Assembly: GCF_001905465.1 (NCBI RefSeq)
Contig: NZ_LISX01000014.1
Span: 90,343 to 154,342 of the forward strand
Origin: Kitasatospora sp. CB01950
Lineage (GTDB): Bacteria > Actinomycetota > Actinomycetes > Streptomycetales > Streptomycetaceae
Direction: 5' to 3'
Length of the DNA stretch: 64,000 bases
Made by a program: the position numbers and the translations under genes. The notes under the pieces are model-generated. The model was not told the origin of the DNA, did no database searches, and worked only from the letters and a program-made list of their open reading frames with translations. Positions within the stretch are counted from its first letter, which is position 1. Each line of letters opens with the position of its first letter. Positions 43,741 through 52,164 of the stretch are shown here, piece by piece.

Positions 43741-44676
43741 TTACTGCTGGTGGGGGTTTCGGAACCGCCATTCGAGGCGGAAGCGAGCGTGCAGGGCGGG
43801 GTCGTCGGTCGACCAGGTGAAGGTCCGCCGACCGTCGGCCTCCCTTCGCTCGGGTGCGGTCCGCAGCGGCACCGCCTCGGCGGTCATCGAGGTCTCAGTG
43901 CCCCAGACGACCGGGTCGAAGTTCGCGGGGAAGTCGAGGCGGACCAGGAGGTGCTCGGTGGGCAGGCGGACGGCCCGCTGGAACCAGTGGCCCCACTTGT
44001 CCTCAGTGACGCTGTAGGCGTACTCGATCCAGGTCGCGTCACCGGGGTAGAGGGGGAAGCGTCCGTCCTCGTTCTCGAACAGCAGCCACACCTCCTTGAA
44101 CGCGTCGCGGTCGTGCTTGGCCTGCCAGCGCATCGCCTCGCCCTCGCATTCGGCGGCGAGCGCCAACTCGTCCCAGGTGAGGGGGTGTTCACGGTAGTGG
44201 GCGTTGGAGCGTTCCGGCTCTCCGGGGTAGCGGTCGACGGAAATCCGGATCAGGTAGCGGGTGATGGGCTCAACTCCGGTGTTCCGCAGGCGGCGACGCA
44301 TGGTGAGCCGGTAGGCGGAGCCGTCGAAGTGGAGCCGGGCCTCGTCGTGCTCGACGACCAGGGCGGAGCCGGAGGCATACGGCTGCTCGGTCCGGCGCGG
44401 GGCCGGCGGTTGCTGCGGGCGGGTGCGGATGCGGACGCTGTCGAACTCCGTCCAGCGGCGCCGGATCGCCTTACCGGCGTTCAGCACCTCGTCGGCGAGG
44501 CGGGCGAACTCCTCGGTCGGCCGGTGGCGGCCGGACTCGATGTGGCTGACGTAGGACGGATCGAAGCCCATCTTCTGGGCCAGGCCCCGCATGGACAGGC
44601 CCCGCACCTCACGCCAGTAGGAGATTTCTGCGGCGAACGCCTCTGCGGCCTGCTCGACCGGATCGGCTTCGGTCAT
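43741..44676 (-). CDS. XRE-family DNA-binding protein co-transcribed with a deformylase
   Basis: A 311-aa protein. The N-terminal HTH_XRE (YWREVRGLSMRGLAQKMGFD, SYVSHIESGRHRPTEE, residues about 18-65) is followed by a large unknown domain rich in Trp, Arg and Glu (TMRRRLRNTGVEPITRYLIR, WIEYAYSVTEDKWGHWFQRA). Its stop is 17 bases before the deformylase start, so both form an operon. I do not recognise the C-terminal domain. Confidence 0.85.
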   Translation of the reverse strand: MTEADPVEQAAEAFAAEISYWREVRGLSMRGLAQKMGFDPSYVSHIESGRHRPTEEFARLADEVLNAGKAIRRRWTEFDSVRIRTRPQQPPAPRRTEQPYASGSALVVEHDEARLHFDGSAYRLTMRRRLRNTGVEPITRYLIRISVDRYPGEPERSNAHYREHPLTWDELALAAECEGEAMRWQAKHDRDAFKEVWLLFENEDGRFPLYPGDATWIEYAYSVTEDKWGHWFQRAVRLPTEHLLVRLDFPANFDPVVWGTETSMTAEAVPLRTAPERREADGRRTFTWSTDDPALHARFRLEWRFRNPHQQ

Positions 44677-44810
44677 CCCGCGCTCGCCCCCAATGAGTGA
44701 TGAATGAACCGTGAGTGATGGTATTTCAGCATCCCGTCACCGGCCCAGCCCCCGCTGTCCTGGTCTCCGCAGCCACCCGGACGGGGTGGCGCGAGGCGAC
44801 GGAGGCCCTG

Positions 44811-45962
44811 ATGCCGAAGGTGCTGTACCTGCTCAACATCTCCAACCCGGACCGGCTGTCGGCCGACTCCGGCTGGGTGGTCGCGGACACCCTGCTGCCC
44901 GCGCTGGTCGACGCCGGCACGGAGGCGGTCTTCGCCGCTCCGGCCCCGGTCACCGACCGGCGGGTCGGCTTCGTGCCGACCGCGGTGCCGTGCACGAAGT
45001 ACCGGGCCCGGTTCGACGGCGACACCGCGTTCCTGGCGGACCTGCTGCGGCGGACCCGCCCGGACGTGGTCGTGGCCAACCAGGTCGAGTCGGCGCCGCT
45101 GGTCCGCGCCGCGATGCTGGAGGCGGGAAGCGGTGCCGTCCTCGCGGGCTACTGCCACTACCTGCCGTTCTCCTTCGACCGCGCGAATCTGCTGCTCGAC
45201 CCGTCGCTGAACGACGGCGGCCTCGGACGACCGGTCCTTCTGACCTTCCTCGCAGGGGTGGAGGCCCTGGACCGGGTGCTTGTGCACTCCGAGACCGCCG
45301 CCCGCTGGCTCACCTCGGCGGCCGGCCGGGCCGGGCTGGAACTCGGGGAGAGGCTGCGGATCGTGCCGCCGCCACGCGACCCCGCCCTGGTCCGCGACGA
45401 CGCCCCCGGCCCGGCCGACGGGACGCCGCTCAGCGCGGTCTACAACCACCGCCTGTACGCGCACTACGGCAGCGAGGAGTTCGTGCGGCTCGCCGTCGAA
45501 CTGGCCTCACCCGCCCTGCGGTTGACGGTGATGGACCTGTTCGGCAACCGGCGGGCCGGCCGCACCGCGCTGGACGCCAGCCCCGAACGGTTCCGCGACG
45601 TCCTCGCCGCCCTGCCGGGTGTCGAGGTGGCCTCCGACGGCGGCGACCGGGGCCGCTACCGGCAGGTGCTGGCCGCCGCCCATATCGGGATCGCCCCGCA
45701 CCGGCCGTCGTGCCCGTGGTCGTTGTCGGTCATCGACTGCCAGGCCATGGGCCTGCCGGTGATCTCCCCCCGTCTGGGCTGGATGGCCGAGCACATCCAC
45801 CCCGACCTGCTGTTCGACACCCCCGCCGAGGCCGTGAAGATCACCGCCCGGCTGGCCGGCGACCCGGCCTTCTACGCCGGCCACTCCGACTACGCCAGGG
45901 CATCCACCGAGTCCCTGGCCCCCGCGGTGATCGCCGCCCGCTACCTGGAGGCCGTGGCGTGA
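44811..45962 (+). CDS. Glycosyltransferase (GT4-like), first gene of a four-gene operon
   Basis: A 383-aa protein with the two-domain GT-B look: N-terminal VLYLLNISNPDRLS, and a C-terminal nucleotide-sugar region (AAAHIGIAPHRPSCPWSLSV, IDCQAMGLPVISPRLGWMAE, i.e. the E/D...G-P/V-I/V-S/A pattern). ATG 44811 follows GGAGG; upstream in-frame codons lack family similarity. It overlaps the next gene by four bases (GTGA). Sugar donor and acceptor unknown. Confidence 0.82.
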   Translation: MPKVLYLLNISNPDRLSADSGWVVADTLLPALVDAGTEAVFAAPAPVTDRRVGFVPTAVPCTKYRARFDGDTAFLADLLRRTRPDVVVANQVESAPLVRAAMLEAGSGAVLAGYCHYLPFSFDRANLLLDPSLNDGGLGRPVLLTFLAGVEALDRVLVHSETAARWLTSAAGRAGLELGERLRIVPPPRDPALVRDDAPGPADGTPLSAVYNHRLYAHYGSEEFVRLAVELASPALRLTVMDLFGNRRAGRTALDASPERFRDVLAALPGVEVASDGGDRGRYRQVLAAAHIGIAPHRPSCPWSLSVIDCQAMGLPVISPRLGWMAEHIHPDLLFDTPAEAVKITARLAGDPAFYAGHSDYARASTESLAPAVIAARYLEAVA

Positions 45963-46672
45963 CCGGCTTCGACGCGGTGTTCCTCTCCTTCGACGAGCCG
46001 CTGGCCTCCGTGCTGCACGCCCGCACCGAGCGGGTGCTGGGCCGGCCGGTCAAGCGCCTGCACGGCGTCCACGGGATGCGCCGGGCCTACCGGTTGTGCG
46101 CCGACGCGGTGGACTCGGAGGCGTTCTTCCTCGCCGACGGCGACTTCGAGATCGACGACCGCTTCGACGCGTCCGCCGTCGCGCCGCTGGCCGAGGGGGT
46201 GGCGATGCGGGTGTGGCAGGCCGTGAACCCGGTCAACGGCCTGACCTACGGCTACGGCGGCATGAAGCTCATCCGCACCGCCACTCTGCGACAGCTGGGC
46301 GACGCCTTCGACGTGCTCGCCGCGCTGCCCGGGAAGGTGGAGTTCGCCAAGGTGGTCGCCGGGATCACCAGGTTCGACCAGAGCCCGTTCCACGCCTGGA
46401 AGGCCGGCTTCCGCGAGTGCGCGATGCTCACGCGGGGCTGCGAGTACGGGACTGCGCCGGCCGACGCCCGGTTCCGGATCGCCTCCTGGACCGACCAGGG
46501 GGACGGAGCGTACGGGGAGTGGGCGGTGCTCGGCGCCCGCGAGGGCGTCTCCTTCGCCGACTCCGGGCACCGCGCAGAGGCGGCCGGGTTCGACCTGATC
46601 AACGACCCGGCCTGGCTGCACCGGCGCTTCCACCAGGCCCACGGCGCCGCCCTCCCCGCGGGTGCCCGATGA
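45959..46672 (+). CDS. Glycosyltransferase-like protein of the phage-type 'SFDEP...HGV' family
   Basis: A 237-aa protein opening with FDAVFLSFDEPLASVL, then VKRLHGVHGMRRAYRL and FFLADGDFEI, a DxD-type metal site. This arrangement resembles a family I associate with phage and cyanobacterial glycosyltransferases that read FISYDEP...KRIHGVKGI...VVDGDA; recognition is from memory. Translationally coupled on both sides (GTGA upstream, ATGA downstream). Confidence 0.65.
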   Translation: MTGFDAVFLSFDEPLASVLHARTERVLGRPVKRLHGVHGMRRAYRLCADAVDSEAFFLADGDFEIDDRFDASAVAPLAEGVAMRVWQAVNPVNGLTYGYGGMKLIRTATLRQLGDAFDVLAALPGKVEFAKVVAGITRFDQSPFHAWKAGFRECAMLTRGCEYGTAPADARFRIASWTDQGDGAYGEWAVLGAREGVSFADSGHRAEAAGFDLINDPAWLHRRFHQAHGAALPAGAR

Positions 46673-47904
46673 CGGGTCAGGGGCGGCTCGTGCTGATCGA
46701 GCCGAGAGCGGCCGGACACTCCCCACGGGTCCTCGCAGCCCTCGCCACCGCCGCCCCCGGCCAGGCGGTGGCCGTCGTGCTCGGCGGCACCGACCGTGAG
46801 ACCGCCACTACCGTCACCCGGGCCGGCGCCTGGCTCGTGGACCGCCCGGTCGGGCCCGCTGCCCGTGCCCTGTGGGCGGCGGCGCGGGCCACCGGCACCC
46901 TGGCTGCCGCCGCGATCCGCACCGCCCGGGCGTGCCGACTGCCCCGGTCGGCACGCCGGGTGCCGCACCAGGTCACCCTGCTGGCCCGGTGCCTGGCCGA
47001 GGCGGCCCACCTGGCCACGGCCCGCGCCGTGCTGGCCGGGGAGAGGCCCGGCGCGGTGGTCGTGCTGACCGCCGGCGAGGCCCTGCACCACACCGCCGCC
47101 CGCCTCGGCAGGCTCCCCCATCTACGGTTCGTCCACGAGGTCTCGACCACCCCCGCCCGATGGCTCCGACGCCTCGACCGGCCCGGAGGGCCCGCGGTAC
47201 GGGCACTGTGCCCGACCGGCGGAGTCCGTGCCCACGTCGCCGCGAACGCGCCGCACCTGGACGCGCAGGTGCGACCCTTCGCCGTCATCGGCCCGGACGC
47301 CCCTGTGGGCGAGCGGGAGCGGGAGCCGGCCCGGACCGCGTTCGGCATCCCACCGAGCGAGCAGGCCGTCGCCCTGGTGGGCGGCTGGTGGCCGCACAAG
47401 GACATCCCCACCATCGCCGCCGCGCTCGCCCGGCTGAACCGGCCGCTGCACTTGTTGGTCGCCGGGCACCCGCTCGACGCCGACCTGCTGGACCGGATTC
47501 GGGCCCTCAGGCACGTGCGGCTGCACCTCATCGACCGCCGGGCGGAGGAGCCGGAGATCCGGGCCGTGCACGCCGCCGCCGACCTGGTCCTCGTCTCCCG
47601 CCACCGCGGGGTGGCGAAGGAGTCCGGGCTGGTCACGGACGCCGTCCGCTACCAGGTGCCACTGCTGGCCTCCGACCACGACCCCCAGCTCACCCGCACA
47701 CTGGCCGGCTGCGGCTGGGCCCGGCTGTTCACCGCCGGCGACCCCGACGACCTGGTGCACGCCCTGAACACCGCCCACCTCAACGCGCCCCGACGGCCCG
47801 GCCCCGACGACGTCCGCGCGCTCGGCCTGCCCACCGCCCAGCAGCAGACCGCGTACCTCACCGACACCTACACCCGGCTCACCGGCGAAGGAGACCCGAC
47901 CTGA
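46669..47904 (+). CDS. Glycosyltransferase family 4-like
   Basis: A 411-aa GT-B protein: N-terminal LVLIEPRAAGHSPRVLAALA, inter-domain VALVGGWWPHKDIPTIAAAL, LHLLVAGHPLDADLLDRI and donor-site VHAAADLVLVSRHRGVAKES. The sequence RHRGVAKESG replaces the usual ExFG motif pattern. Third gene of the operon, overlapping the second by four bases and the fourth by one base. Confidence 0.8.
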   Translation: MTGQGRLVLIEPRAAGHSPRVLAALATAAPGQAVAVVLGGTDRETATTVTRAGAWLVDRPVGPAARALWAAARATGTLAAAAIRTARACRLPRSARRVPHQVTLLARCLAEAAHLATARAVLAGERPGAVVVLTAGEALHHTAARLGRLPHLRFVHEVSTTPARWLRRLDRPGGPAVRALCPTGGVRAHVAANAPHLDAQVRPFAVIGPDAPVGEREREPARTAFGIPPSEQAVALVGGWWPHKDIPTIAAALARLNRPLHLLVAGHPLDADLLDRIRALRHVRLHLIDRRAEEPEIRAVHAAADLVLVSRHRGVAKESGLVTDAVRYQVPLLASDHDPQLTRTLAGCGWARLFTAGDPDDLVHALNTAHLNAPRRPGPDDVRALGLPTAQQQTAYLTDTYTRLTGEGDPT

Positions 47905-48761
47905 TGACCCTGTCCGTCCCACCGCTGATCTCGGTGATCGGCCCCGTCGAGCCCGAGCTGCTGGCCGCCTTCGCGGCCCACTACCGCACGCTCGGCGTCA
48001 CCCGCTTCCACCTCGCCTTCCACTTCCCCGACCACGTCACCGACGACCGCCGCCAAGCCCTCCGCGCCGCCTGCAGGAGCCTCGGAATCACCCCGGAGGT
48101 CCTCAGCACCGGGCCGTGGCACGAGAGCGTCAACGGCACCCTGCGCGACGAACTCCGCTGCCGGGCCGGGGACGGCTGGCATCTGCTCGCCGACTCCGAC
48201 GAACTCCAGACCTACCCGGCCGGTATCGCCGCTGCCATCGCCCAAGCGCAATCGGACCGCGTCGGCACCGTACGCGGGCTGATGCTCGACCGGGTCACCA
48301 CCGACGGCTCCTTGACCGGCTTCGACACCGCCGGCGGTCTGGACACGGCGTATCCGCTGGGCGGGTTCGTCACCCACCACGTGGTCCGGGGCGACCCCCG
48401 CAAGATCGTCCTCGCCCACTCGTCCGTACGGGTCGCCTCCGGCAACCACCGCGCCCCCGGCCACCGCCCGGTCAACCGACCCCCGATCGTCGTGCACCAC
48501 TTCAAGTGGCGACACGGCGTCGCCGCCGACGTGCGTCGACGAGCCGAGCACTATGCGACCGGGAGCTGGGAGAGCCTTGGCCCGGCCTGCCACAGCGAAG
48601 CCCGTCAGGTCCTCGCCCACCTGGAACGCAACCGCGGCCGGATCGGCGTGCAGACGCTCGGGCTGCGACCGGTCACCCTCGCCGCCGTCCCCGATTGGTG
48701 GGCCGAGGAGGCCCAGCACATCGTGGACACCTGGCGCCCGCCGACCAGACCGCTCGGCTAG
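47904..48761 (+). CDS. Glycosyltransferase family 2/92-like
   Basis: A 285-aa protein with PPLISVIGPVEPELLAAFAA, HYRTLGVTRFHLAFHFPD and the metal-binding HLLADSDELQTYP, followed by a late HHFKWRHGV. This is the layout of GT-A enzymes of the GT2/GT92 type. Fourth gene of the operon; its stop overlaps that of the convergent kinase gene. The four proteins together look like a surface or secreted glycan assembly set without membrane polymerase. Confidence 0.75.
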   Translation: MTLSVPPLISVIGPVEPELLAAFAAHYRTLGVTRFHLAFHFPDHVTDDRRQALRAACRSLGITPEVLSTGPWHESVNGTLRDELRCRAGDGWHLLADSDELQTYPAGIAAAIAQAQSDRVGTVRGLMLDRVTTDGSLTGFDTAGGLDTAYPLGGFVTHHVVRGDPRKIVLAHSSVRVASGNHRAPGHRPVNRPPIVVHHFKWRHGVAADVRRRAEHYATGSWESLGPACHSEARQVLAHLERNRGRIGVQTLGLRPVTLAAVPDWWAEEAQHIVDTWRPPTRPLG

Positions 48762-49345
48762 AACGAGCCGGACTCGACGGTCTCCTCGCCCTCGTCCTCG
48801 GGGACGTCGAACCGCTCGTAGAAATCGTCCAACGCGCTGGCCGTCACGGTCAGCGCGTTGGCATCGTCCCGCTGGTTGCGCTCCCGCAGACGCCGCAGCA
48901 ACTCGCCCTTCGGGACGGGGAAGTACAGCAGCCGCCACCGCCCGCCGACTTCGGAGACCAGCTTCTTCCACTGGTCGCGGTCCCGCTGGAGCCACAGCCC
49001 GTGGTCGAGCACCACATCGGTCCCAGCAGCGACCAACTCGGCCAGGCGCTCGCGGACCTCCGCAACCACCGGAGCCTCCAGCTCGAAGTACCGGTGCTCG
49101 GGGTAGTCCACCCCATAGCGGCCGTACCGGGCATGGACCCGCTCGTCCACCGAAAGCCGCACCGCACCCGCCGGCTCCAGCACCCGCGTGGCATACGTGG
49201 TCTTCCCGGAACCGGTCAGCCCGACCAGCAGGAACACCGTCGGCGTCAGACCGCCGGACGCCGCGCCGGCCGTTCCCCGGTGCACCACCGGCACCGTTGG
49301 ACCCGCAGCCGCACCGAAATCGTTCTCGTCCACGCGATCCATCAT
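48758..49345 (-). CDS. P-loop ATPase/kinase (AAA_33 or zeta-toxin-like)
   Basis: A 195-aa protein with Walker A VGLTGSGKTTYATRVLE near 42, a DERVHARYG segment, DVVLDHGLWLQRDRDQWK and a lid ELLRRLRERNQR. These are features of small P-loop kinases that phosphorylate nucleotides, sugars, antibiotics or RNA ends. It converges on the glycosyltransferase operon. GGGGAGG directly abuts two consecutive ATGs (49345, 49342), so the start is uncertain by a codon or more. Confidence 0.78.
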   Translation of the reverse strand: MMDRVDENDFGAAAGPTVPVVHRGTAGAASGGLTPTVFLLVGLTGSGKTTYATRVLEPAGAVRLSVDERVHARYGRYGVDYPEHRYFELEAPVVAEVRERLAELVAAGTDVVLDHGLWLQRDRDQWKKLVSEVGGRWRLLYFPVPKGELLRRLRERNQRDDANALTVTASALDDFYERFDVPEDEGEETVESGSF

Positions 49346-49525
49346 CCTCCCCTTGCGACGACGACCGGGCGAGATCGGTGAGAACAGCGCGACGGACCAC
49401 CGAGGAGTCCGGGGGCGGGCCGACCCCCTCCAGGACATGCCCAAGGACCGCCGGCTCATGGGCGAGTGCCACGACAACACGCGATTGGCGACAAGCTGCT
49501 GGCGATCGCCGGGCTCACCAACGAC

Positions 49526-49675
49526 CTGCTCCCCAGTACGCGGGCAGGATCCCGGGGTGGTGGCAGCAAGCTGCTCGGCGGCGGCCTGCTCCCCCGCGCC
49601 CACGGGGATGGTCTCGGCGCCAGCAGGCTGACGGGCATTACGGCCAGCTGCTCCCCGTACACACGGGCGTCGTAC
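49526..49675 (+). CRISPR. Decayed three-repeat CRISPR array
   Basis: CTGCTCCCC-type repeats start at 49526, 49586 and 49648, spacing 60 and 62 bp. Each has several mismatches to the 28-bp consensus (for example CTGCTCCCCAGTACGCGGG and CTGCTCCCCGTACACACGG). The period matches the intact arrays, so this is a degenerated array 200 bp from an intact one. The remaining sequence between 49346 and 50205 shows no gene. Confidence 0.6.
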
Positions 49676-49881
49676 TGCCGTGGGAACATCCACCCGCGCG
49701 CCACCGCCCTTTGACACCTTCACAGCACAACCGAAGGGCAGCGCCATCGGGCTCGAGCGGCGTCGACCATGAACCGACCGCACCGGAAGCACCCGCAAGG
49801 AGAGAAAGGTCGCTTATGTCTGAATCTCTGAAAGTGGGTCATTTCCCGGTCGACGGCGCGTAACACCGCAGGTCAACGAGT

Positions 49882-50030
49882 CTGCTCCCCGCACGCGCAG
49901 GGATGGTCCCTCCAGCCCGGCGAGCGCGCGCTGCTCCCCACCCTGCTCCCCGCGCGCGCGGGGATGGTCCCGACCGTCCAGTCCCGGTCCTGCCACACCA
50001 CCCCTGCTCCCCGCACGCGCGGGATGGTCC
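49882..50030 (+). CRISPR. Three-repeat type I-E CRISPR array with leader
   Basis: Repeats at 49882-49909, 49943-49970 and 50004-50030 (the last lacks one G), with two 33-bp spacers. The leader at about 49820-49881 (ATGTCTGAATCTCTGAAAGT, TAACACCGCAGGTCAACGAG) is homologous to the leader of the 40.97-kb array. A poor fourth repeat-like segment at about 50053 follows at the wrong spacing. Confidence 0.85.
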
Positions 50031-50205
50031 CAGGCTCTCGGCGCAACATCAGCTGTTCCTCGCTCGCGGGGGGCCACCCGATGGTGTCGCAGCTGGGGCG
50101 GCGGTCGCCCTCCCCGCGCCGTCGCCGGCCGAGGCGGCGCGGTCTTGTGTCCAGCTCTGGGTGCGCGCCACGATGATGGTTTCGTTGCGTGAGAGGGGAT
50201 CGACC

Positions 50206-50340
50206 ATGGGTGACGAGAGCAAGGGCGGGGCGCAGGACGGTGGTGGTGGGGCGCATGCGAAGCCGGGTGGTCCGGCGATCGGGCCGAAGCCGAGTCCGGA
50301 CGGTCAGGGCCCGGTGCCGGACCCGAAGCACAAGAAGTGA
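50206..50340 (+). CDS. 44-aa Gly/Pro/Lys-rich peptide, candidate substrate of the coupled methyltransferase
   Basis: A small gene with good ribosome site (GAGAGGGG, ATG 50206) ending exactly at the next start (GTGA overlap). The peptide begins MGDESKGGAQDGGGG, contains KPGGPAIGPKPSPDG and ends PVPDPKHKK; it has no Cys, and four Asp, two of them in PDG and PDP contexts. The tight coupling to an isoaspartyl-type methyltransferase suggests it is that enzyme's partner or a RiPP precursor. I do not recognise the family. Confidence 0.65.
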   Translation: MGDESKGGAQDGGGGAHAKPGGPAIGPKPSPDGQGPVPDPKHKK

Positions 50341-51512
50341 GCGGCGACGTGGCGGCGGGCGCCCAGGTGGCGCTGGCCGATCGGCTGGCGGGTGCGGGTG
50401 TGCTGGACGCGGGGTGGCGGGGGGCGTTCGAGGCTGTCCCGCGGCATCTGTTCCTGCCACCGGTGTACTGGGAGTTCGTCGACGGCGTGGCGGTGCGGCG
50501 TGACCAAAACGCGGACCCGGAAGGGTGGTTGGCCGGTGCCTATCGGGACACGGCGGCGATCACGCAGTGGGACGACGGCGACGAGGCCGGCGGGCGGCAG
50601 GACTTCACGTCGAGTCTGAGCATGCCGACGATGGTGGCGCGGATGCTCGGTGACCTCTGTGTCGAGGACGGGCACCGGGTGCGGGAGGTGGGGACCGGGC
50701 CGGGTTTCAACGCCGCGCTCCTGGCGCACCGCCTCGGCGCGGACAAGGTGGTGAGTGTCGAAATCGACGAGGCCGTCGCTGGCCTCGCGCGCAAGAACCT
50801 CGCCGCGGCGGGACTCGGCGGAGTGCGGGTGTTGGTCGGGGACGGCGCCGACGCCGCGGTCGGAGCGGGCGGCCGGGCCGATCGGCTGATCGCCACCTGC
50901 TCGAGTCTGGTCACCGACCTCCCCGTCGCGTGGATCGGTCAGACCGTGCCGGGCGGAGTGATCGTCGCCCCCATCGCCACGTTGTTCGGCGGCGGTGCCA
51001 CCGCCCGCCTCCAGGTCGCCGACGACGGACGCAGCGCTGCCGGGCGGTTCACCGGGGCGTCGGACTTCATGCGGATGCGTCAGCAGCGCTACCAGGCTCC
51101 GCCGGTGGACGCATACCTGCCCGGCGACTGGCCGGGCGACGCCCGGGCGTCGGTCACCGGCCTCGACCCGGAGAGCATCGGTGGCTCCTGGCTCGCCCAG
51201 TTCGCGATCGGCGCCGCCCTGCCGGACGTCTACTATCGTCGGGCGCCGTACGGGGACATGGTGACGTGGTGGTTCTTCGACACCGCGGTGACGTCCTGGG
51301 CGACGGTCGACTCCGTCCCCGACCGCAGCGAGTTCGAGGTACGCCAGAGCGGACCCCGCCGGCTGTGGGACGAAATCCACACCGCCTGGACCGCCTGGGA
51401 GAAGGCAGGCCAGCCCGGCTACGAACGCTTCGGATTGACCGTCACCACGACCGGCACCCGCACGGTGTGGCTCGACGACCCCGGCCGTCCCTGGCACCCG
51501 CCCGCACACTGA
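50337..51512 (+). CDS. Protein-L-isoaspartate O-methyltransferase-like enzyme
   Basis: A 391-aa protein. A PCMT domain covers about residues 15-220: AVPRHLFLPP, TSSLSMPTMVARML, SAM-binding VREVGTGPGFNAALLAHRLG and VVSVEIDEAVAGLARKNL. The C-terminal 170 residues (WWFFDTAVTSWATVDSVPD) are extra compared with housekeeping PCMT (about 220 aa), as in PCMT-like enzymes found in RiPP clusters, where Asp is turned into methyl ester, succinimide or isoAsp. It is coupled to the 44-aa peptide gene. The pair lies between a CRISPR array and a single CRISPR repeat. Confidence 0.85.
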   Translation: MSGDVAAGAQVALADRLAGAGVLDAGWRGAFEAVPRHLFLPPVYWEFVDGVAVRRDQNADPEGWLAGAYRDTAAITQWDDGDEAGGRQDFTSSLSMPTMVARMLGDLCVEDGHRVREVGTGPGFNAALLAHRLGADKVVSVEIDEAVAGLARKNLAAAGLGGVRVLVGDGADAAVGAGGRADRLIATCSSLVTDLPVAWIGQTVPGGVIVAPIATLFGGGATARLQVADDGRSAAGRFTGASDFMRMRQQRYQAPPVDAYLPGDWPGDARASVTGLDPESIGGSWLAQFAIGAALPDVYYRRAPYGDMVTWWFFDTAVTSWATVDSVPDRSEFEVRQSGPRRLWDEIHTAWTAWEKAGQPGYERFGLTVTTTGTRTVWLDDPGRPWHPPAH

Positions 51513-51550
51513 CGTCGGTGCTGGATGCCGAAGAACAACAAGCGTGAGAC

Positions 51551-51578
51551 CTGCTCCCCGCACGCGCGGGGATGGTCC
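51551..51578 (+). CRISPR. Isolated intact I-E CRISPR repeat
   Basis: A perfect 28-bp repeat (CTGCTCCCCGCACGCGCGGG, GATGGTCC) 38 bases after the methyltransferase gene, 1.5 kb from the nearest array and without a second copy 61 bp away. It matches the third repeat of the 49.9-kb array except for that copy's missing G. Confidence 0.75.
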
Positions 51579-51648
51579 CGCCGGCCATGATGCCGGCGGG
51601 CGGGTCTTCAAGCGCTCTCCTTCGTGGGGAAGCTGCGGGCAGGGGTGG

Positions 51649-52164
51649 TCATCCGTTCTCGCCCGGCATTCGGGGCTGGGAGACGAGGTACTCCGCGCCG
51701 CCGGTGCGGCGGGCGGTGAGCGAGGCTCGCAGGGTGAGCAGGCGGCGCGGGCCGACGATGGGTGACCAGTCCTCGAATGTGCGTAGGGCGTGGCCACTGT
51801 GTTCGGTGGGGTCGAGGGTGATCCGCTGGATCTCCTGGTCGCTGAGCCGGCCGCCGTCGAAGGTGACGCCGATCTTCCACGGCCACGGCGGTTCGGGCGG
51901 GGTGAAGGAGAGCAACAGCAGGCGCGGTGCGCCGTTGAGGGAGGCGGGGACGAAGCCGATCTCCTCGGCAGTCTCCCGCAGGGCGCACGTCCACGGGTCC
52001 TCGCCCGGATCGAGGAGGCCGCCGGGGTACTGGTACTCCCCCGGGTGGTGGACGGAGGTGAGCAGCAGCGGCCGGTCGTCATGGTCGGTGAAGAACACGC
52101 CGGCGTAGGAGACGCCGTGCGGCAGGGTCGGGACGAACTGCTCGGGCGGGACGAAGGCGGTCAC
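51649..52164 (-). CDS. Nudix hydrolase
   Basis: A 171-aa protein with the Nudix box GGLLDPGEDPWTCALRETAE followed by EIG, which binds the metal and cleaves nucleoside-diphosphate-linked substrates. The box is at about residue 52-74. GTG 52164 overlaps the preceding acetyltransferase stop by four bases; GTG 52173 is possible. Last gene of a six-gene minus-strand run (54234 to 51649). Confidence 0.85.
   Translation of the reverse strand: MTAFVPPEQFVPTLPHGVSYAGVFFTDHDDRPLLLTSVHHPGEYQYPGGLLDPGEDPWTCALRETAEEIGFVPASLNGAPRLLLLSFTPPEPPWPWKIGVTFDGGRLSDQEIQRITLDPTEHSGHALRTFEDWSPIVGPRRLLTLRASLTARRTGGAEYLVSQPRMPGENG

Noticed and set aside
49826..49873. A 15-codon reading frame with a ribosome site just before the second CRISPR array.
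   Set aside because: The same bases align with the non-coding leader of the first array, so they are better explained as leader sequence.
50053..50080. A fourth CRISPR repeat after the 49.9-kb array.
   Set aside because: It has many mismatches and follows a gap of only 22 bases instead of 33; it may be a decayed terminal repeat but cannot be counted.
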